Shown one piece after another: positions 1 through 9,100 of a DNA stretch of 64,000 bases. Numbering within the stretch: position 1 is the stretch's first letter; every line of letters starts with the position of its first letter. The DNA is from Salinirubellus salinus (lineage in GTDB: Archaea > Halobacteriota > Halobacteria > Halobacteriales > Haloarculaceae), in assembly GCF_025231485.1 (NCBI RefSeq), contig NZ_CP104003.1, positions 3,162,001 to 3,226,000 of the forward strand, given 5' to 3'. The notes beneath the pieces were generated by a model. It was not told the DNA's origin, ran no database searches, and saw nothing but the letters and a program-made list of their open reading frames with translations. Position numbers and translations under genes: made by a program.

Positions 1-1560
1 GCCCGGCGGTATCGACCCGGCGTCGTCGGTCAGTTCCAGCCCGTCGTCGGTCACGCGGACCCGGACCTCGACCGGCTCACCCTCGTCGACCCGGTCGAGC
101 GACGACTGGAACACCGACCGGAGCAGGATGGCGACCCGGAGCCGGTCGCCGTAGACGACGCCCGGCCGGTCGACCGTCACCCGGAGGGGGTCGTCCTCCA
201 GCAGCGAGCGGGCCGACTCGACGGCCGCCACCACGTCCACGGGCTCGAACGAGGTGACGGTCTTGCTGTCGCGCATCACCCGCAGGAAGTCGCCGACGAT
301 ACCGTCCATCCGTTCGGCGTGCCGGGTCACCTGCGCGAGACTCTCGGACACGAGCGTGTGGTCGTACTCGGCACGCCCCTCCTCGACCGCCTCGAGGTGC
401 GACCCGAGGACGTCGGTGAACCCCGACACCGCGCCCAGCGGGTTCCGGAGGTTGTGCGCCGCGGTCCGGGCGAACTCGTCGAGTTGCTCGTTCTGCCGCT
501 CGAGTTCGCGTCGCGACCGGACCGCCTCGGTCACGTCCCGGAACACGAGCGTGTGGCCGAGCAGGTGGGCGCCGGACTCGACCGGCGAGACCGACAGCGT
601 GTAGCGTCGGTCGTCGCGTTCGTCGGTGACCTCCAGCACCCCCTCCTCCGCTCGCTCTCTCTCGACCGCCTCGGTGACGGCCCCGGCGACGACGGGCGCG
701 ACCGTCTCGACCGGCTCGTAGACCACCGCCTCGCCCGCCTCGGCGTCGGTGAACGTCTCGACGAACGCCGGGTTCACGTCCACCACGCGGCCCGTCTTGT
801 CGACGGTCAGGATGGGGTCCCTGATGGCGGTGACGACGGTCCGGCGGGCGACGGGCGTCACGGTGAACAGGTCGTAGTTGAGCGCCGCGGCGGCCCCGAT
901 GCCGGCCAGCGTCGCCCCGAGCGGCATGTACAGCGGGTTGTGGTCGATGGGGACGGTGACGAGGTACGGGAGGGCGTTGGCTCCGGCGAGCGCCGCCGCC
1001 CCGAACAGCAACGAGAGGATGGCCCGCGAGAGGTAGCGGGTGTCGTAGAGCAGCCTGACGAGCAGGCCGGTCCCGACGACGAACGGGACGTAGGAGGCCA
1101 CCGTGATGGCGTAGTGCAGCGGTCCCTTCACCGGCTCGTAGTGGACGAACGGGGTCGCGGCCAGCTCGAAGGCGGGGTAGACCAGCCCGTGGAGCGGGTT
1201 CGTCAGCGGGACCACCACCGCGACGAGGAGGAAGCCGGCGACGACCGCCTTGGCGGGCCGGTGGTCGCACAGCCAGTGGTCGGTGTACCGCGCGGCGAAC
1301 CACAGCCACCCGACGGCGGCCGCCGCCGGGAGCGCGAGTTCCAGCGCCGTCGCCACCTCGGTCACCGGTCGCGAGGCCGCGGCGGCGACGTGGGTGGCGG
1401 CGACGAGCGCGGACGTGCCCACGACGGCGAAGGTGTAGACGAACGGACGGGTCCCGCGGGCGTCGTAGCGGTCGTGGACCCACCCGACGGTGGCGAAGCT
1501 CACCACGGCGGCCAGTCCGAACGCGACGATGTAGGCGAACTGCGCCGACGTGATGTTCAC
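1..1560 (-). CDS. Sensor histidine kinase with N-terminal 7-TM region and PAS domain (3' end beyond window)
   Basis: Membrane-bound signal-transducing kinase. It reads from a GTG at 1560, with 520 codons in the window. Residues 1-225 hold about seven hydrophobic segments (7TM sensor type), then a PAS-like domain (about 230-340) and a HisKA region with the H-box AHNLRNP (phospho-His near residue 369). The ATPase domain runs off the edge. What can be seen of it is odd: the N-box position reads LLRSVFQSSLDR, without the usual Asn, and the G1 region reads DDAGSIPP rather than DxGxGIP, so ATP binding may be weak. No response regulator is adjacent. A TATA-like TTACTTAA lies about 22 bases before the GTG, suggesting a nearly leaderless transcript. 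Confidence 0.85.
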   Translation of the reverse strand, partial: MNITSAQFAYIVAFGLAAVVSFATVGWVHDRYDARGTRPFVYTFAVVGTSALVAATHVAAAASRPVTEVATALELALPAAAAVGWLWFAARYTDHWLCDHRPAKAVVAGFLLVAVVVPLTNPLHGLVYPAFELAATPFVHYEPVKGPLHYAITVASYVPFVVGTGLLVRLLYDTRYLSRAILSLLFGAAALAGANALPYLVTVPIDHNPLYMPLGATLAGIGAAAALNYDLFTVTPVARRTVVTAIRDPILTVDKTGRVVDVNPAFVETFTDAEAGEAVVYEPVETVAPVVAGAVTEAVERERAEEGVLEVTDERDDRRYTLSVSPVESGAHLLGHTLVFRDVTEAVRSRRELERQNEQLDEFARTAAHNLRNPLGAVSGFTDVLGSHLEAVEEGRAEYDHTLVSESLAQVTRHAERMDGIVGDFLRVMRDSKTVTSFEPVDVVAAVESARSLLEDDPLRVTVDRPGVVYGDRLRVAILLRSVFQSSLDRVDEGEPVEVRVRVTDDGLELTDDAGSIPPG

Positions 1561-1578
1561 GAGCTAGCGCTCGGCCTG

Positions 1579-1590
1579 AAATTAAGTAAG
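1579..1590 (-). promoter_or_regulatory. TATA-like element of the histidine kinase gene
   Basis: Minus-strand CTTACTTAATTT lies 19-30 bases before the GTG start, in otherwise GC-rich sequence. This fits an archaeal TATA box serving a nearly leaderless transcript. Judged by eye only. Confidence 0.35.
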
Positions 1591-1773
1591 CCTTTGTACA
1601 CAGGGTCACGTCGTGACCGGGTTCGCCGGTCGGCCAGCACGAGTCCCCGAGCCGAACAGCCGCACGTGCCGCACGTGTCCCGTCTTCTCTCGCGTGAGGC
1701 GGTGCCACGGCGGGAATACTGACCACTATCGAAACCTACACGGTTCCTACACGAGACGGCCTAGCCGACAGAG

Positions 1774-3087
1774 ATGACTCAGATCGACAAGCGACTCCAC
1801 GACCGGAAGTTCGTCCGGACGTTCTTCACGACGCCCACGGCCGAACAGGGCGACGACGACTCCGCGAAGAAGCTACGGGGCGCCATCGGCCTCCGCGGGA
1901 TGCAGGCCCCCGACGTGTGGGTCCCGGACAACGAGGACGCCACCGCGCCGAACATGCGCGACGAGGGTGCACGCAACATCGCCGAGGTCGTCGCCGAGGG
2001 CGGCGCCGAGTTCCCCGGCGAGATCCACCCCCGCGTCGTCTGGCACCGTGACTCCCCGGAGACGCGCTACAAGGGCTTCCAGCACATGCTCGAGATCGCG
2101 GACCCGGAGAACGGCGCCGTCGAGAACATCGACGGGTTCGTCATCCCCGAGGTCGGTGACCTCGACGACTGGAAGAAGGCCGACGAGTTCATCACCATCG
2201 TCGAGAACGAGCACGGCCTCGAGGAGGGCTCGCTCGCGATGTCCGTCATCATCGAGTCCGGCACCGCCGAACTCGCGATGGGCGACCTCCGCGAGGAGAT
2301 GGGCAAGGCGTCGAACAACCTCCAGCGCCTGTTCCTGCTGGTCGACGGCGAGGTCGACTACACGAAGGACATGCGTGCCATCACGCCGACGGGCGCGCTG
2401 CCGGAGTGGAAGGAGCTCCGTCACAACACCTCGCGCGCCGCCTCGGCGGCCGGTCTCATCGCCGTCGACGGGCCGTTCGACAACATCCGCGACGTCGAGG
2501 GCTACCACGACCGCATCACCGCGAACAACGCGATGGGGATGCTCGGTATCTGGTCGCTCACCCCCGGGCAGGTCGTCGAGGCCAACAAGGCCCCGCTCCC
2601 GCCCGCCGACGGCTACTGGACCATCGACGCCGACGGCCGCACGGTCGAGCTGACTGAGGCGGACGGCGTGCAGGTCTACAGCGGTGACCGCGTCGAACTC
2701 GAGGAAGTCGACGGCGGCTACGAGCTCGAAGTGGGCGCGGACGAGCAGTTCCTCGAGAGCGAGGAGGAGCTCGCGGGCGCGCTGCTGGACGTCCTCGACT
2801 ACGTCCCGAGCATGGACGACATCGTCGACTCGATGGAGGAGTTCGAGGCGGCCAAGGAGGCCGGCCGCGGCGCCATCGCCATCACGCAGGCCGCCACCGT
2901 CCGCATCGACGACGTGGAGGTCGACGTCTCCTCGGACCGCATGTGGGACGAGGCCACGTATCAGGCGATGCAGACGCCCATCACGCTGTTCCAGGACGTC
3001 TACCACAACCGCCCGGACCAGCACGACGACCTCGCGGAACTCTACAGCGAGGACGTCGTCGAGCGGGCCATCCAGGTCGGGAACTGA
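1774..3087 (+). CDS. aceB: Malate synthase, haloarchaeal type
   Basis: Condenses glyoxylate and acetyl-CoA to malate in the glyoxylate bypass, in the cytoplasm. The 437-residue protein matches the short haloarchaeal malate synthase class (about 430 residues), which is distinct from the bacterial A and G isoforms. Recognisable stretches are the N-terminal RLHDRKFVRTFFTTPTAEQG, the RGMQAPDVWVPDNEDATAPN region and the acidic mid-region VIPEVGDLDDWKKADEF. ATG at 1774 is the first in-frame start and gives the expected N terminus. No isocitrate lyase (aceA) lies next to it in this window, so the partner enzyme is upstream or elsewhere. Codon use is typical GC-rich chromosome. Confidence 0.95.
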   Translation: MTQIDKRLHDRKFVRTFFTTPTAEQGDDDSAKKLRGAIGLRGMQAPDVWVPDNEDATAPNMRDEGARNIAEVVAEGGAEFPGEIHPRVVWHRDSPETRYKGFQHMLEIADPENGAVENIDGFVIPEVGDLDDWKKADEFITIVENEHGLEEGSLAMSVIIESGTAELAMGDLREEMGKASNNLQRLFLLVDGEVDYTKDMRAITPTGALPEWKELRHNTSRAASAAGLIAVDGPFDNIRDVEGYHDRITANNAMGMLGIWSLTPGQVVEANKAPLPPADGYWTIDADGRTVELTEADGVQVYSGDRVELEEVDGGYELEVGADEQFLESEEELAGALLDVLDYVPSMDDIVDSMEEFEAAKEAGRGAIAITQAATVRIDDVEVDVSSDRMWDEATYQAMQTPITLFQDVYHNRPDQHDDLAELYSEDVVERAIQVGN

Positions 3088-3180
3088 GCGGTCGACACAC
3101 CCCACTTCTCTCGCGCGCCGGCCGGCGAGCGACGGCACCGTCGGGTGAACGGCTAAGTTCCGGAACGACGAGGGGTGGGT

Positions 3181-3366
3181 ATGGACCTCGACCTGTCCGA
3201 GGCGATGAGCAGCGGTGGCAACCGACTGAAGACCAGTCTGCCGGGCGTCGAAGTCGTCACGCAGGTGCCCGACGCCGACCTCGAGGAACTGGAGGCGCTC
3301 CACGAGCGGCAACTGCAACTGGCGCTCGCCCACGCCGAGGAGGCGAAGGAAGCGACGCGGATGTGA
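3181..3366 (+). CDS. Small conserved haloarchaeal-type protein, 61 residues
   Basis: Function unknown. The protein has a short N-terminal part (MDLDLSEAMSSGGNRLKTS) followed by a charged helix (about residues 30-60, rich in Glu, Leu and Ala) that could form a coiled coil. ATG at 3181 was chosen over a GTG two codons upstream. It has third-position GC like its neighbours, which supports real coding, and stands alone between malate synthase and the AI-2E permease. Confidence 0.55.
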   Translation: MDLDLSEAMSSGGNRLKTSLPGVEVVTQVPDADLEELEALHERQLQLALAHAEEAKEATRM

Positions 3367-3478
3367 CCCGTCTCGGGACGGCATCGTCCCGAACTAAGGA
3401 ACATGTCAACAGTCTTGCTCCCGCCGCGCCTGTAGCTCAGATGCACAGCCGCGCCCTCGGCCCGGCCGTGTAGCATCC

Positions 3479-4777
3479 ATGAGCGACGACCCGACCGCTA
3501 CCCCAGGCTCGGCACCGACAGCGGACGTCTCAGACGGCGGCCTGCGAGCGGCCCTGACGTGGCTGCTCGTCGACCGGAAACGGGCGGCGCTCTGGACCGT
3601 CACGTTCGCGCTCGTCGCCGCCCTCGTCTACGTCGGGTGGCGGTACGTCGGCACGCTGGCGATCGCCCTGTTCGTCTACTACGTGACCCGGCCGGTGTTC
3701 CGGCGCGTCCACGGGCGCATCGAGGGGCGGACGACCGCCGTGGGCGTGACGCTGATCGCGGTGGCGCTGCCGCTCCTGATCATCGTCGGCTGGGCGTTCG
3801 CCATCCTCGCGTCCGCGCTGACCCGGTTCCTCGACTCCGACAGTTTCGACGACCTCGGGGGGGTCTTCGAACCGTACCTCGACGTTCAAGCGTATCTCAC
3901 CGAACTCCCCGGATTCGTCGCCGGGGTGCTGGAGGACCCGTCCACACTCTCTGACATCGGCATCCCGGCGCTCGTCGGGGATGTCTGGGGGTCCCTCGTC
4001 GCTTGGGCCGGGACGGCGTTCAACGCCGGCATCCACGCGTTCATCGTCCTCATCGTCGTCTTCTACCTGCTCCGAGACGACTACCGCATCGCCCGCTGGG
4101 CGCGCACGACGGTCCTCGAGGAGGGGGGCGTCGTCGACCGGTACGTCACGACCGTCGACCGCGACCTCCACAACGTCTACTTCGGCAACATCCTGAACGC
4201 CATCCTGACCGGGGTGCTCGCCTCGGTCGTCTACCTCCTGTTGAACCTCGTCGCCCCGACGGTCACCCGCATCCCCGAGGCGGCGTTCCTCGGCATCCTC
4301 GTCGGCGTCGCCAGCCTCGTCCCCGTCATCGGCATCAAACTCGTCACCTGGCCGGTCGCCGGCTACCTCCTCGCCCGGGCGCTGCTCCTCGACCCCACGA
4401 CGGTCTGGTTCCCGGTCGTGTTCCTCGCCGTCTCGTTCGTCGTCGTCGACTACATCCCCGACCAGTTACTCCGGCCGTACGTCAGTGGCCGCACCCTCCA
4501 CGTCGGCGCGGTGATGCTCGCGTACACGCTCGGGCCGCTCCTGTTCGGCTGGTACGGTATCTTCCTCGCCCCGCTGCTGTTCGTCGTCATCTTCGAGTTC
4601 GGCCGCATCGTGTTCCCGTGGCTGCTCGACCCCGAACGGGTGGAAGCGCGGCTCGCCGAGGAAGGGGCGGGGCCACCCGACGTGGAGCCCGAATCCGAAC
4701 CGGGACCGGAGCCCGAGTCCGGCGAGTCACCGGAGGGCCCCGGCGACGACGCCGTCACCGGCGCCGACGACGACTGA
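3479..4777 (+). CDS. AI-2E family transporter (membrane permease)
   Basis: Polytopic membrane protein of 432 residues in the AI-2E/PerM exporter family. The family is named after a quorum-signal exporter, but members move varied substrates and the substrate here is unknown. Two hydrophobic segments (about residues 38-75), another pair (about 85-115) and a C-terminal set (about 190-390) match the family's layout of some eight membrane spans. Signature-like patches are the VFYLLRDDYRI region and the GILVGVASLVPVIGIKL stretch. The final 45 residues are an acidic, proline-rich tail (repeated ESEPGPEPES-like units), a common haloarchaeal extension. ATG at 3479 follows shortly after a TAG stop. Confidence 0.9.
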   Translation: MSDDPTATPGSAPTADVSDGGLRAALTWLLVDRKRAALWTVTFALVAALVYVGWRYVGTLAIALFVYYVTRPVFRRVHGRIEGRTTAVGVTLIAVALPLLIIVGWAFAILASALTRFLDSDSFDDLGGVFEPYLDVQAYLTELPGFVAGVLEDPSTLSDIGIPALVGDVWGSLVAWAGTAFNAGIHAFIVLIVVFYLLRDDYRIARWARTTVLEEGGVVDRYVTTVDRDLHNVYFGNILNAILTGVLASVVYLLLNLVAPTVTRIPEAAFLGILVGVASLVPVIGIKLVTWPVAGYLLARALLLDPTTVWFPVVFLAVSFVVVDYIPDQLLRPYVSGRTLHVGAVMLAYTLGPLLFGWYGIFLAPLLFVVIFEFGRIVFPWLLDPERVEARLAEEGAGPPDVEPESEPGPEPESGESPEGPGDDAVTGADDD

Positions 4778-4828
4778 CCGGGCCGAGGTGCACGTGGCGT
4801 GGCCTCCCCGTCCCGGTATCCGCTCGCC

Positions 4829-5134
4829 TCAGTCGGCGAACTCGACGACGACGGCGTGTTCCTCGCCGTCGGTCCGGTGGCCGCAGAACGGGCAGTACTC
4901 GTAGTATCGCGCGCCGGGACGGACGTTGTAGCCGCTCGTCCGGTCACAGTCGAGGCGAGTCTTCGCCGTCACTTCCGGCGGGGTATCGCGCGGTCGCACA
5001 CCCACACTCCGGTGGCCCCGGATAAATCCGTGTGGCTCGAATCGGACGATGAAGGCGACCACCGGGCGGTTCGGATGTGTGGATTCGAGGGGCACGCTGA
5101 CCTCGTGGCAAGTGAATCGTTCTCGAGATGTCAT
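4829..5134 (-). CDS. Small putative zinc-ribbon protein, 101 residues
   Basis: Unrecognised. ATG at 5134 ([12 protein letters not shown]...) opens a frame ending ...[25 protein letters not shown]. The CPFCGH near the C terminus and a Cys near residue 9 suggest a zinc-binding ribbon, but the N-terminal half looks less protein-like than the C-terminal third. The start abuts two strong hairpins and a mobile-element remnant (5135-5374), so the original 5' end may have been altered. An upstream in-frame ATG at 5245 lies inside the remnant and is unlikely. Confidence is limited. Confidence 0.45.
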   Translation of the reverse strand: MTSRERFTCHEVSVPLESTHPNRPVVAFIVRFEPHGFIRGHRSVGVRPRDTPPEVTAKTRLDCDRTSGYNVRPGARYYEYCPFCGHRTDGEEHAVVVEFAD

Positions 5135-5374
5135 CAGAACTCGGAGAGTTCTGATCGGCGAACGAGACACGTAGTGTCTCGTCAACGGCAGACGACGGTA
5201 CCACGGTCGATGGCACGGCCTGTATGCCTCAAGCGGGACGACCATTCATGCTCGGAGTCACTACGCTCAGTTCCCAACGAGGAGCATACGAACCCGCAAG
5301 TTGCCTCCGCGGGTCGGTAAGCGATACCCCCCAGCGCGAGGAATCCCCGGCGTTCACAGCGAGGAGGATATCAC
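5135..5374 (+). mobile_element. Remnant of an IS200/IS605 (TnpB-type) element, no transposase left
   Basis: Two perfect hairpins open the segment: TCAGAACT/AGTTCTGA at 5134-5154 (5-base loop) and ACGAGACAC/GTGTCTCGT at 5162-5182 (3-base loop). It closes at 5341-5374 with GAATCCCCGGCGTTCACAGC then GAGGAGGATATCAC. That is the same right-end signature as the TnpB element at 16625 and the MITE ending at 23371. The text between shares GTCGATGGCACG with the element near 40.6 kb. The terminal TCAC overlaps the stop codon of the sulfatase gene. The left boundary is uncertain because the hairpins differ from the other left ends. Confidence 0.6.
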
Positions 5375-7689
5375 TCTCTTGCCATGATGCGGTCCATCTC
5401 GGCTTCCTCGTGGACGAACTGCTCGCCGCTGACGTCGACGGCCACGCGGGCGATGTCGCCGGTGAACGCGAAGGGAGTCTGCTCACGGTACTGGTCGCTG
5501 ACCGCGTTGATGGCGTCGCGACCACAGCTCAGTCCAGCGGTGAGGCCGGTCGTTATCGGGACGGTCATCGGGATCTCGCCCTCGCCGACCTGCTCGCCGT
5601 CGTAGTAGAGCCGGACGGTACCGGGAGCACCTTCCCCCGCCTGCAGGTTCACCTCGCCGGTGGTCTCGAACTCCATCCGGACGGAGAGCTCGCCCTCGGG
5701 GAGCGGGGCGTCGGCGACGACCTCGTACTCCTCGACGCCCACGTAGTTGTGGACGTACCGGAGGTGGTTGTCCATCACGTACAGCGAGTAGCCACCCTGT
5801 CGTGAGCCGTGGGCGAGCAGGACTCCCTCGGCGCCGCCCTCCGGAACGGTCACGTCGGCGGTGATGGTATGGTCACGGTTGAGCACCTTGACCGCGGCAT
5901 TCTCGGGCACGTGCTGGCCGCCGGGGTAGTAGACGTACTGGTCGCGCGGCTTGCCGGGCTGGGGACGCTCCTCGGCGAAGCGCTGGACGCCGCGGCCGTC
6001 GAGCGGCAGCACGTCGTGCTTGCCGGCTTCGGTCCACCAGAGCTGGGCGAGTTCGAGCACCTTCTCCGGGTGTTCGCTCGCCACGTCGTGGGCCTCCGAG
6101 AAGTCTTCACGGAGGTTGTACAGCTCCCAGCCGGAGTCCTCGAGCGAGGTCGCAGAGAGGTCCTCGGCGGTCATCTCCTTGCCGAACGGCCACGGGCGAA
6201 CTGCGCGCCAGCCGTCGTGGTAGATCGCTCGGGTGCCGATCATCTCGAAGTACTGCGTGACGTGCTGTTCGGGGGCGTCCGGTTCGTCGAAGGAGTAGGC
6301 GAAGCTCGTCCCCTCGATGGGCGATTGGCTGTAGCCGCCCACCTCGTCGGGTGCGTCGATGCCGGTCGCCTCCAGTATCGTCGGGGTGACGTCGATGGCG
6401 TGGACGAACTGCTCGCGCACCTCGCCGCGCGCCTCGATGCCGTTCGGCCACGAGACGACGAGCGGGTCGCTCGCGCCACCGCGGTAGGTCTCGCGCTTCC
6501 AGCGCTGGAACGGCGTGTTGCCGGCCCACGTCCAGCCCCACGGGTAGTGGTTGAAGTACTTCGGCCCACCCAACTCGTCCATCGCCGCGAGGTTCTCCTC
6601 GAGGTCCTCGGGGACGTTGTTGAAGAAGCGGTTCTCGTCGACCGAGCCGGTCGGGCCGCCCTCGGCACTCGCGCCGTTGTCCGAGACCAGCACGACGAGG
6701 GTGTCGTCGAGTTCACCCAGCTCCTCGAGGTAGTCGAGCACCTTCCCGATCTGCGCGTCGGTGTGCTCGAGGAACCCCGCGAACACCTCCATCATCCGAC
6801 TGTAGAGGCGCTGTTCGTCCTCGGAGAGCGTGTCCCACGCCCGGACGTCCGGGTTCTGCGGTGAGAGGTCGGTGCCCTCGGGGACGACACCCATCTCGAT
6901 CTGGCGTTCGAGGATCTGCTCGCGGGCCTCGTCCCAGCCCATGTCGAACTCGCCTTCGTACTTCTCTACCCACTCCTCCGGCACTTGGTGCGGCGCGTGA
7001 CACGCGCCGGGACAGAAGTAGGTGAAGAACGGCTTGTCCGGGTCGACCTGTTTCGCGTCGCCGATGAACTCGATGGTCCGCTGGGCGAGGTCCTCAGTCA
7101 GGTGATAGCCCTCCTCCGGCGTCGACGGCGGGTCCTCCTGGTGGTTGTCGTGGACGAGGTTCGGCGTGTACTGGTCGGTGTCACCGCCGAGGAACCCGTA
7201 GTAGCGCTCGAAGCCGCGGCCGAGCGGCCACTGGTCGTAGGGGCCGGCGGCGCTGGTGGACTCGGCGGGCGTGAGATGCCACTTGCCCAGTGCGTAGGTG
7301 CTGTAGCCCTGCTCGACGAGCATCTCCGAGATCATCCCGTTCTCGTGGGGGATGTGGCCGTTGTAGCCGGGGAAGCCGGTCGAGACTTCGGTGATGCCGG
7401 CCATCGCGTTCGAGTGGTGGTTCCGGCCGGTCAACAGGCACGACCGGGTCGGCGAGCAGAGCGCCGTCGTGTGGAAGTTGTTGTAGCGGAGGCCGTTCTC
7501 GGCGAGTCGGTCGATGTTGGGGGTGTCGACGAGGCCGCCGTAACAGCCTAACTGCCCGAACCCCACGTCGTCGAGGACGATCGTCAGGACGTTCGGGGCG
7601 TCCTCGGGAGCGCGGGTCTGTTCGGGCCACCACGGTTCGGATTCGTCGTACGTTCGGCCGATTCGGCCGTGGAACTCTTGTCTCGGCAT
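5371..7689 (-). CDS. Sulfatase (arylsulfatase A-like)
   Basis: Hydrolyses sulfate esters (substrate unknown) through an active-site formylglycine made from Cys. The 772-residue protein (ATG at 7689, MPRQEFHGRIG...) has the metal-binding start VLDDVGFGQLGC, the sulfatase signature LCSPTRS with the modifiable Cys at about residue 78, and GKWHL near 140. An arylsulfatase-A-type C-terminal region contains the polypeptide end ...MDRIMARE. An ATG at 7755 is possible, but the added residues look non-homologous. The stop TGA at 5371-5373 lies inside the right end of the mobile-element remnant. The gene for the maturing formylglycine-generating enzyme, expected next door, survives only as a pseudogene at 8560-8935. 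No signal peptide is evident. Confidence 0.92.
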   Translation of the reverse strand: MPRQEFHGRIGRTYDESEPWWPEQTRAPEDAPNVLTIVLDDVGFGQLGCYGGLVDTPNIDRLAENGLRYNNFHTTALCSPTRSCLLTGRNHHSNAMAGITEVSTGFPGYNGHIPHENGMISEMLVEQGYSTYALGKWHLTPAESTSAAGPYDQWPLGRGFERYYGFLGGDTDQYTPNLVHDNHQEDPPSTPEEGYHLTEDLAQRTIEFIGDAKQVDPDKPFFTYFCPGACHAPHQVPEEWVEKYEGEFDMGWDEAREQILERQIEMGVVPEGTDLSPQNPDVRAWDTLSEDEQRLYSRMMEVFAGFLEHTDAQIGKVLDYLEELGELDDTLVVLVSDNGASAEGGPTGSVDENRFFNNVPEDLEENLAAMDELGGPKYFNHYPWGWTWAGNTPFQRWKRETYRGGASDPLVVSWPNGIEARGEVREQFVHAIDVTPTILEATGIDAPDEVGGYSQSPIEGTSFAYSFDEPDAPEQHVTQYFEMIGTRAIYHDGWRAVRPWPFGKEMTAEDLSATSLEDSGWELYNLREDFSEAHDVASEHPEKVLELAQLWWTEAGKHDVLPLDGRGVQRFAEERPQPGKPRDQYVYYPGGQHVPENAAVKVLNRDHTITADVTVPEGGAEGVLLAHGSRQGGYSLYVMDNHLRYVHNYVGVEEYEVVADAPLPEGELSVRMEFETTGEVNLQAGEGAPGTVRLYYDGEQVGEGEIPMTVPITTGLTAGLSCGRDAINAVSDQYREQTPFAFTGDIARVAVDVSGEQFVHEEAEMDRIMARE

Positions 7690-7940
7690 GGGTGTCCTCC
7701 CCGAGAGTGCGGCGGCCATCGTCCGGGTCGCGTGACGTGGACGCCGCCGACGCACCGCACTCCTCGTGGAGACAGTAGTTCACGTCGATAGAACAGAAAA
7801 CCCTGCTTCATGACATCCTGACCGTCAGAAGATGGTTCAACGGCCGGTCGGTCTTCGGTTCGGGGCCGCTCGCGGTGACGAGGACGGTCGGTGGCTGTGA
7901 CTGGTCGCCACGAACAGCGTGGTTTCGACGGTCCGGCCGG

Positions 7941-8531
7941 CTACCGCGTCGGGTGTGCCAGCATGTCGATGACGACCGCCGCGGTGAGAATCAGCCCCTC
8001 GTCCATCTCCGGCGACACCTCGACCCCGTAGGTGTCCCGGACTCGGAACCACTTCTTCGAGACTCGCGCGACGGGGTCGCCGTCACGCTCGAACCGGTAC
8101 TCGTGGTCGAGGACGTTCCCCTGGACCTTGAGGTTCGGTCCGCCCGCCACCTGGACGGTGAAGCGGTCGCGCAACGGCGCGACGAGCGCCTTCTTCACCG
8201 TCGCCGCCCGCCGCCCGTTCTTCTCGATGGTCATCGTGTCCTTCACGCGGAGCAGGCGCTCTTTCATCCGGTAGGTGTCGTTCGAGCGCAGGTCTCTCAC
8301 CAGGAGTGTCTCGCGTACTCGGAGTGCTTTCCCGTCGATCTCGAACGCACGAGCGCCGCGCTCGTCCTCGACGGAGAAGTCGTCACCGATGGCGACCAGT
8401 CGCTGCTGGAGTCGGTAGCGGTGCCACGTGTCACCGCCGCCCCGGCCTCGACGCCCCCGAATACCACGCTGTGGTGTCTCCTCGCCCGTCTCTCCTCGAC
8501 CGCGTCGTCCAATGCGCCGCTCTCTCGGCAT
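7941..8531 (-). CDS. LURP-one-related family protein (Tubby C-terminal-like fold)
   Basis: A 196-residue protein of the LURP-one-related (DUF567) family, which folds as a Tubby-like barrel. Its role in archaea is unknown; scramblase-like or phospholipid-binding functions have been proposed for relatives. The N-terminal 30 residues are an Arg/Gly-rich basic tail (RRIGRRGRGE...), followed by the domain from about residue 38 (HRYRLQQRLVAIGDDFSVED...) to the end. A long open frame continues upstream to 9203, but that part is a shadow of other sequence, so ATG at 8531 was chosen. It follows the broken FGE gene on the same strand. Confidence 0.85.
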   Translation of the reverse strand: MPRERRIGRRGRGETGEETPQRGIRGRRGRGGGDTWHRYRLQQRLVAIGDDFSVEDERGARAFEIDGKALRVRETLLVRDLRSNDTYRMKERLLRVKDTMTIEKNGRRAATVKKALVAPLRDRFTVQVAGGPNLKVQGNVLDHEYRFERDGDPVARVSKKWFRVRDTYGVEVSPEMDEGLILTAAVVIDMLAHPTR

Positions 8532-8559
8532 CGTCCCCTCTCGTAGTCCTCCGGACCGA

Positions 8560-8935
8560 TTAGCCGTTTCCACCAGTGGGGGGACTGTCACGACCGACGC
8601 CGTCCACCTCGGTGTTCTCCCACGGGAACGTCCCCTGCCACGCGTTCGCCATCGGTTCGCCGTCGGGTTCGAACGCCCGGTCGGCGACGTCGCTGTCGGG
8701 GCCGAACGGGTGTCGCCAGTCCGCGCCGGAGACGTACGTCCGCCGTTGCTCGGGTCCCGGCGGTCGACCGGTTCCACGGGCGGGGTGAACACCGCGGCCC
8801 CCGGGACGAGCAGGCCCGGGTCGGCGCCTCCCCGGGGGAGTGCTGGTCGGAGCCGATCGTGAACGTCCCACCGGGGACACGGACCATCCCGTCGTCCGGG
8901 AGTGCGTTCCGCGGGTCGGTCGTCGTGTCGGCCAT
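8560..8935 (-). pseudogene. Decayed formylglycine-generating enzyme (SUMF1/FGE family)
   Basis: An intact FGE oxidises the sulfatase active-site Cys to formylglycine. Here three pieces of the family appear in three different frames on one strand. They are VPGGTFTIGSDQHSPGEAP after an ATG at 8935; then VFTPPVEPVDR; then SGADWRHPFGP and GEPMANAWQGTFPWENTEVD before a TAA at 8560. The region between the first and second pieces, most of the body (including WAGKRLPTEAEWE-type sequence) and the catalytic Cys-containing C terminus are missing. The remains are about 375 bases against a usual 900 or more. Several frameshifts and internal deletions are required, so it cannot be active. Confidence 0.8.
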
Positions 8936-9004
8936 CGTCGCTCCACCACAGTCGTCGGACTCCCGTGGTAACGTGCCGTCGGACGGGACGGCCAAGGCGG
9001 CGAG

Positions 9005-9100
9005 TCAGACGAAGATGGCGAGCGGCACGCAGCCGGCCACGCCACCGAGGAACCACGGGAGCCGGTTCGACCCGACCGACGAATCGGGAGCCGAGCTTCG
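9005..9100 (-). pseudogene. Possible tail of a lost small membrane protein
   Basis: One minus-strand frame ends ...SNRLPWFLGGVAGCVPLAIFV then TGA at 9005-9007. It is a single hydrophobic segment with no obvious start codon. The 8936-9261 gap holds nothing else recognisable apart from the promoter of the next gene. It may be debris from the same decay that broke the FGE gene. Confidence 0.25.

Noticed and set aside
77-1726. Open frames on both strands over the histidine kinase
   Set aside because: Arg/Pro-rich shadows. The real gene uses a GTG start at 1560 in another frame and shows HisKA and PAS sequence.
3425-3450. TGTAGCTCAG, similar to a tRNA D-arm start
   Set aside because: No acceptor stem, anticodon arm or T-arm could be assembled around it.
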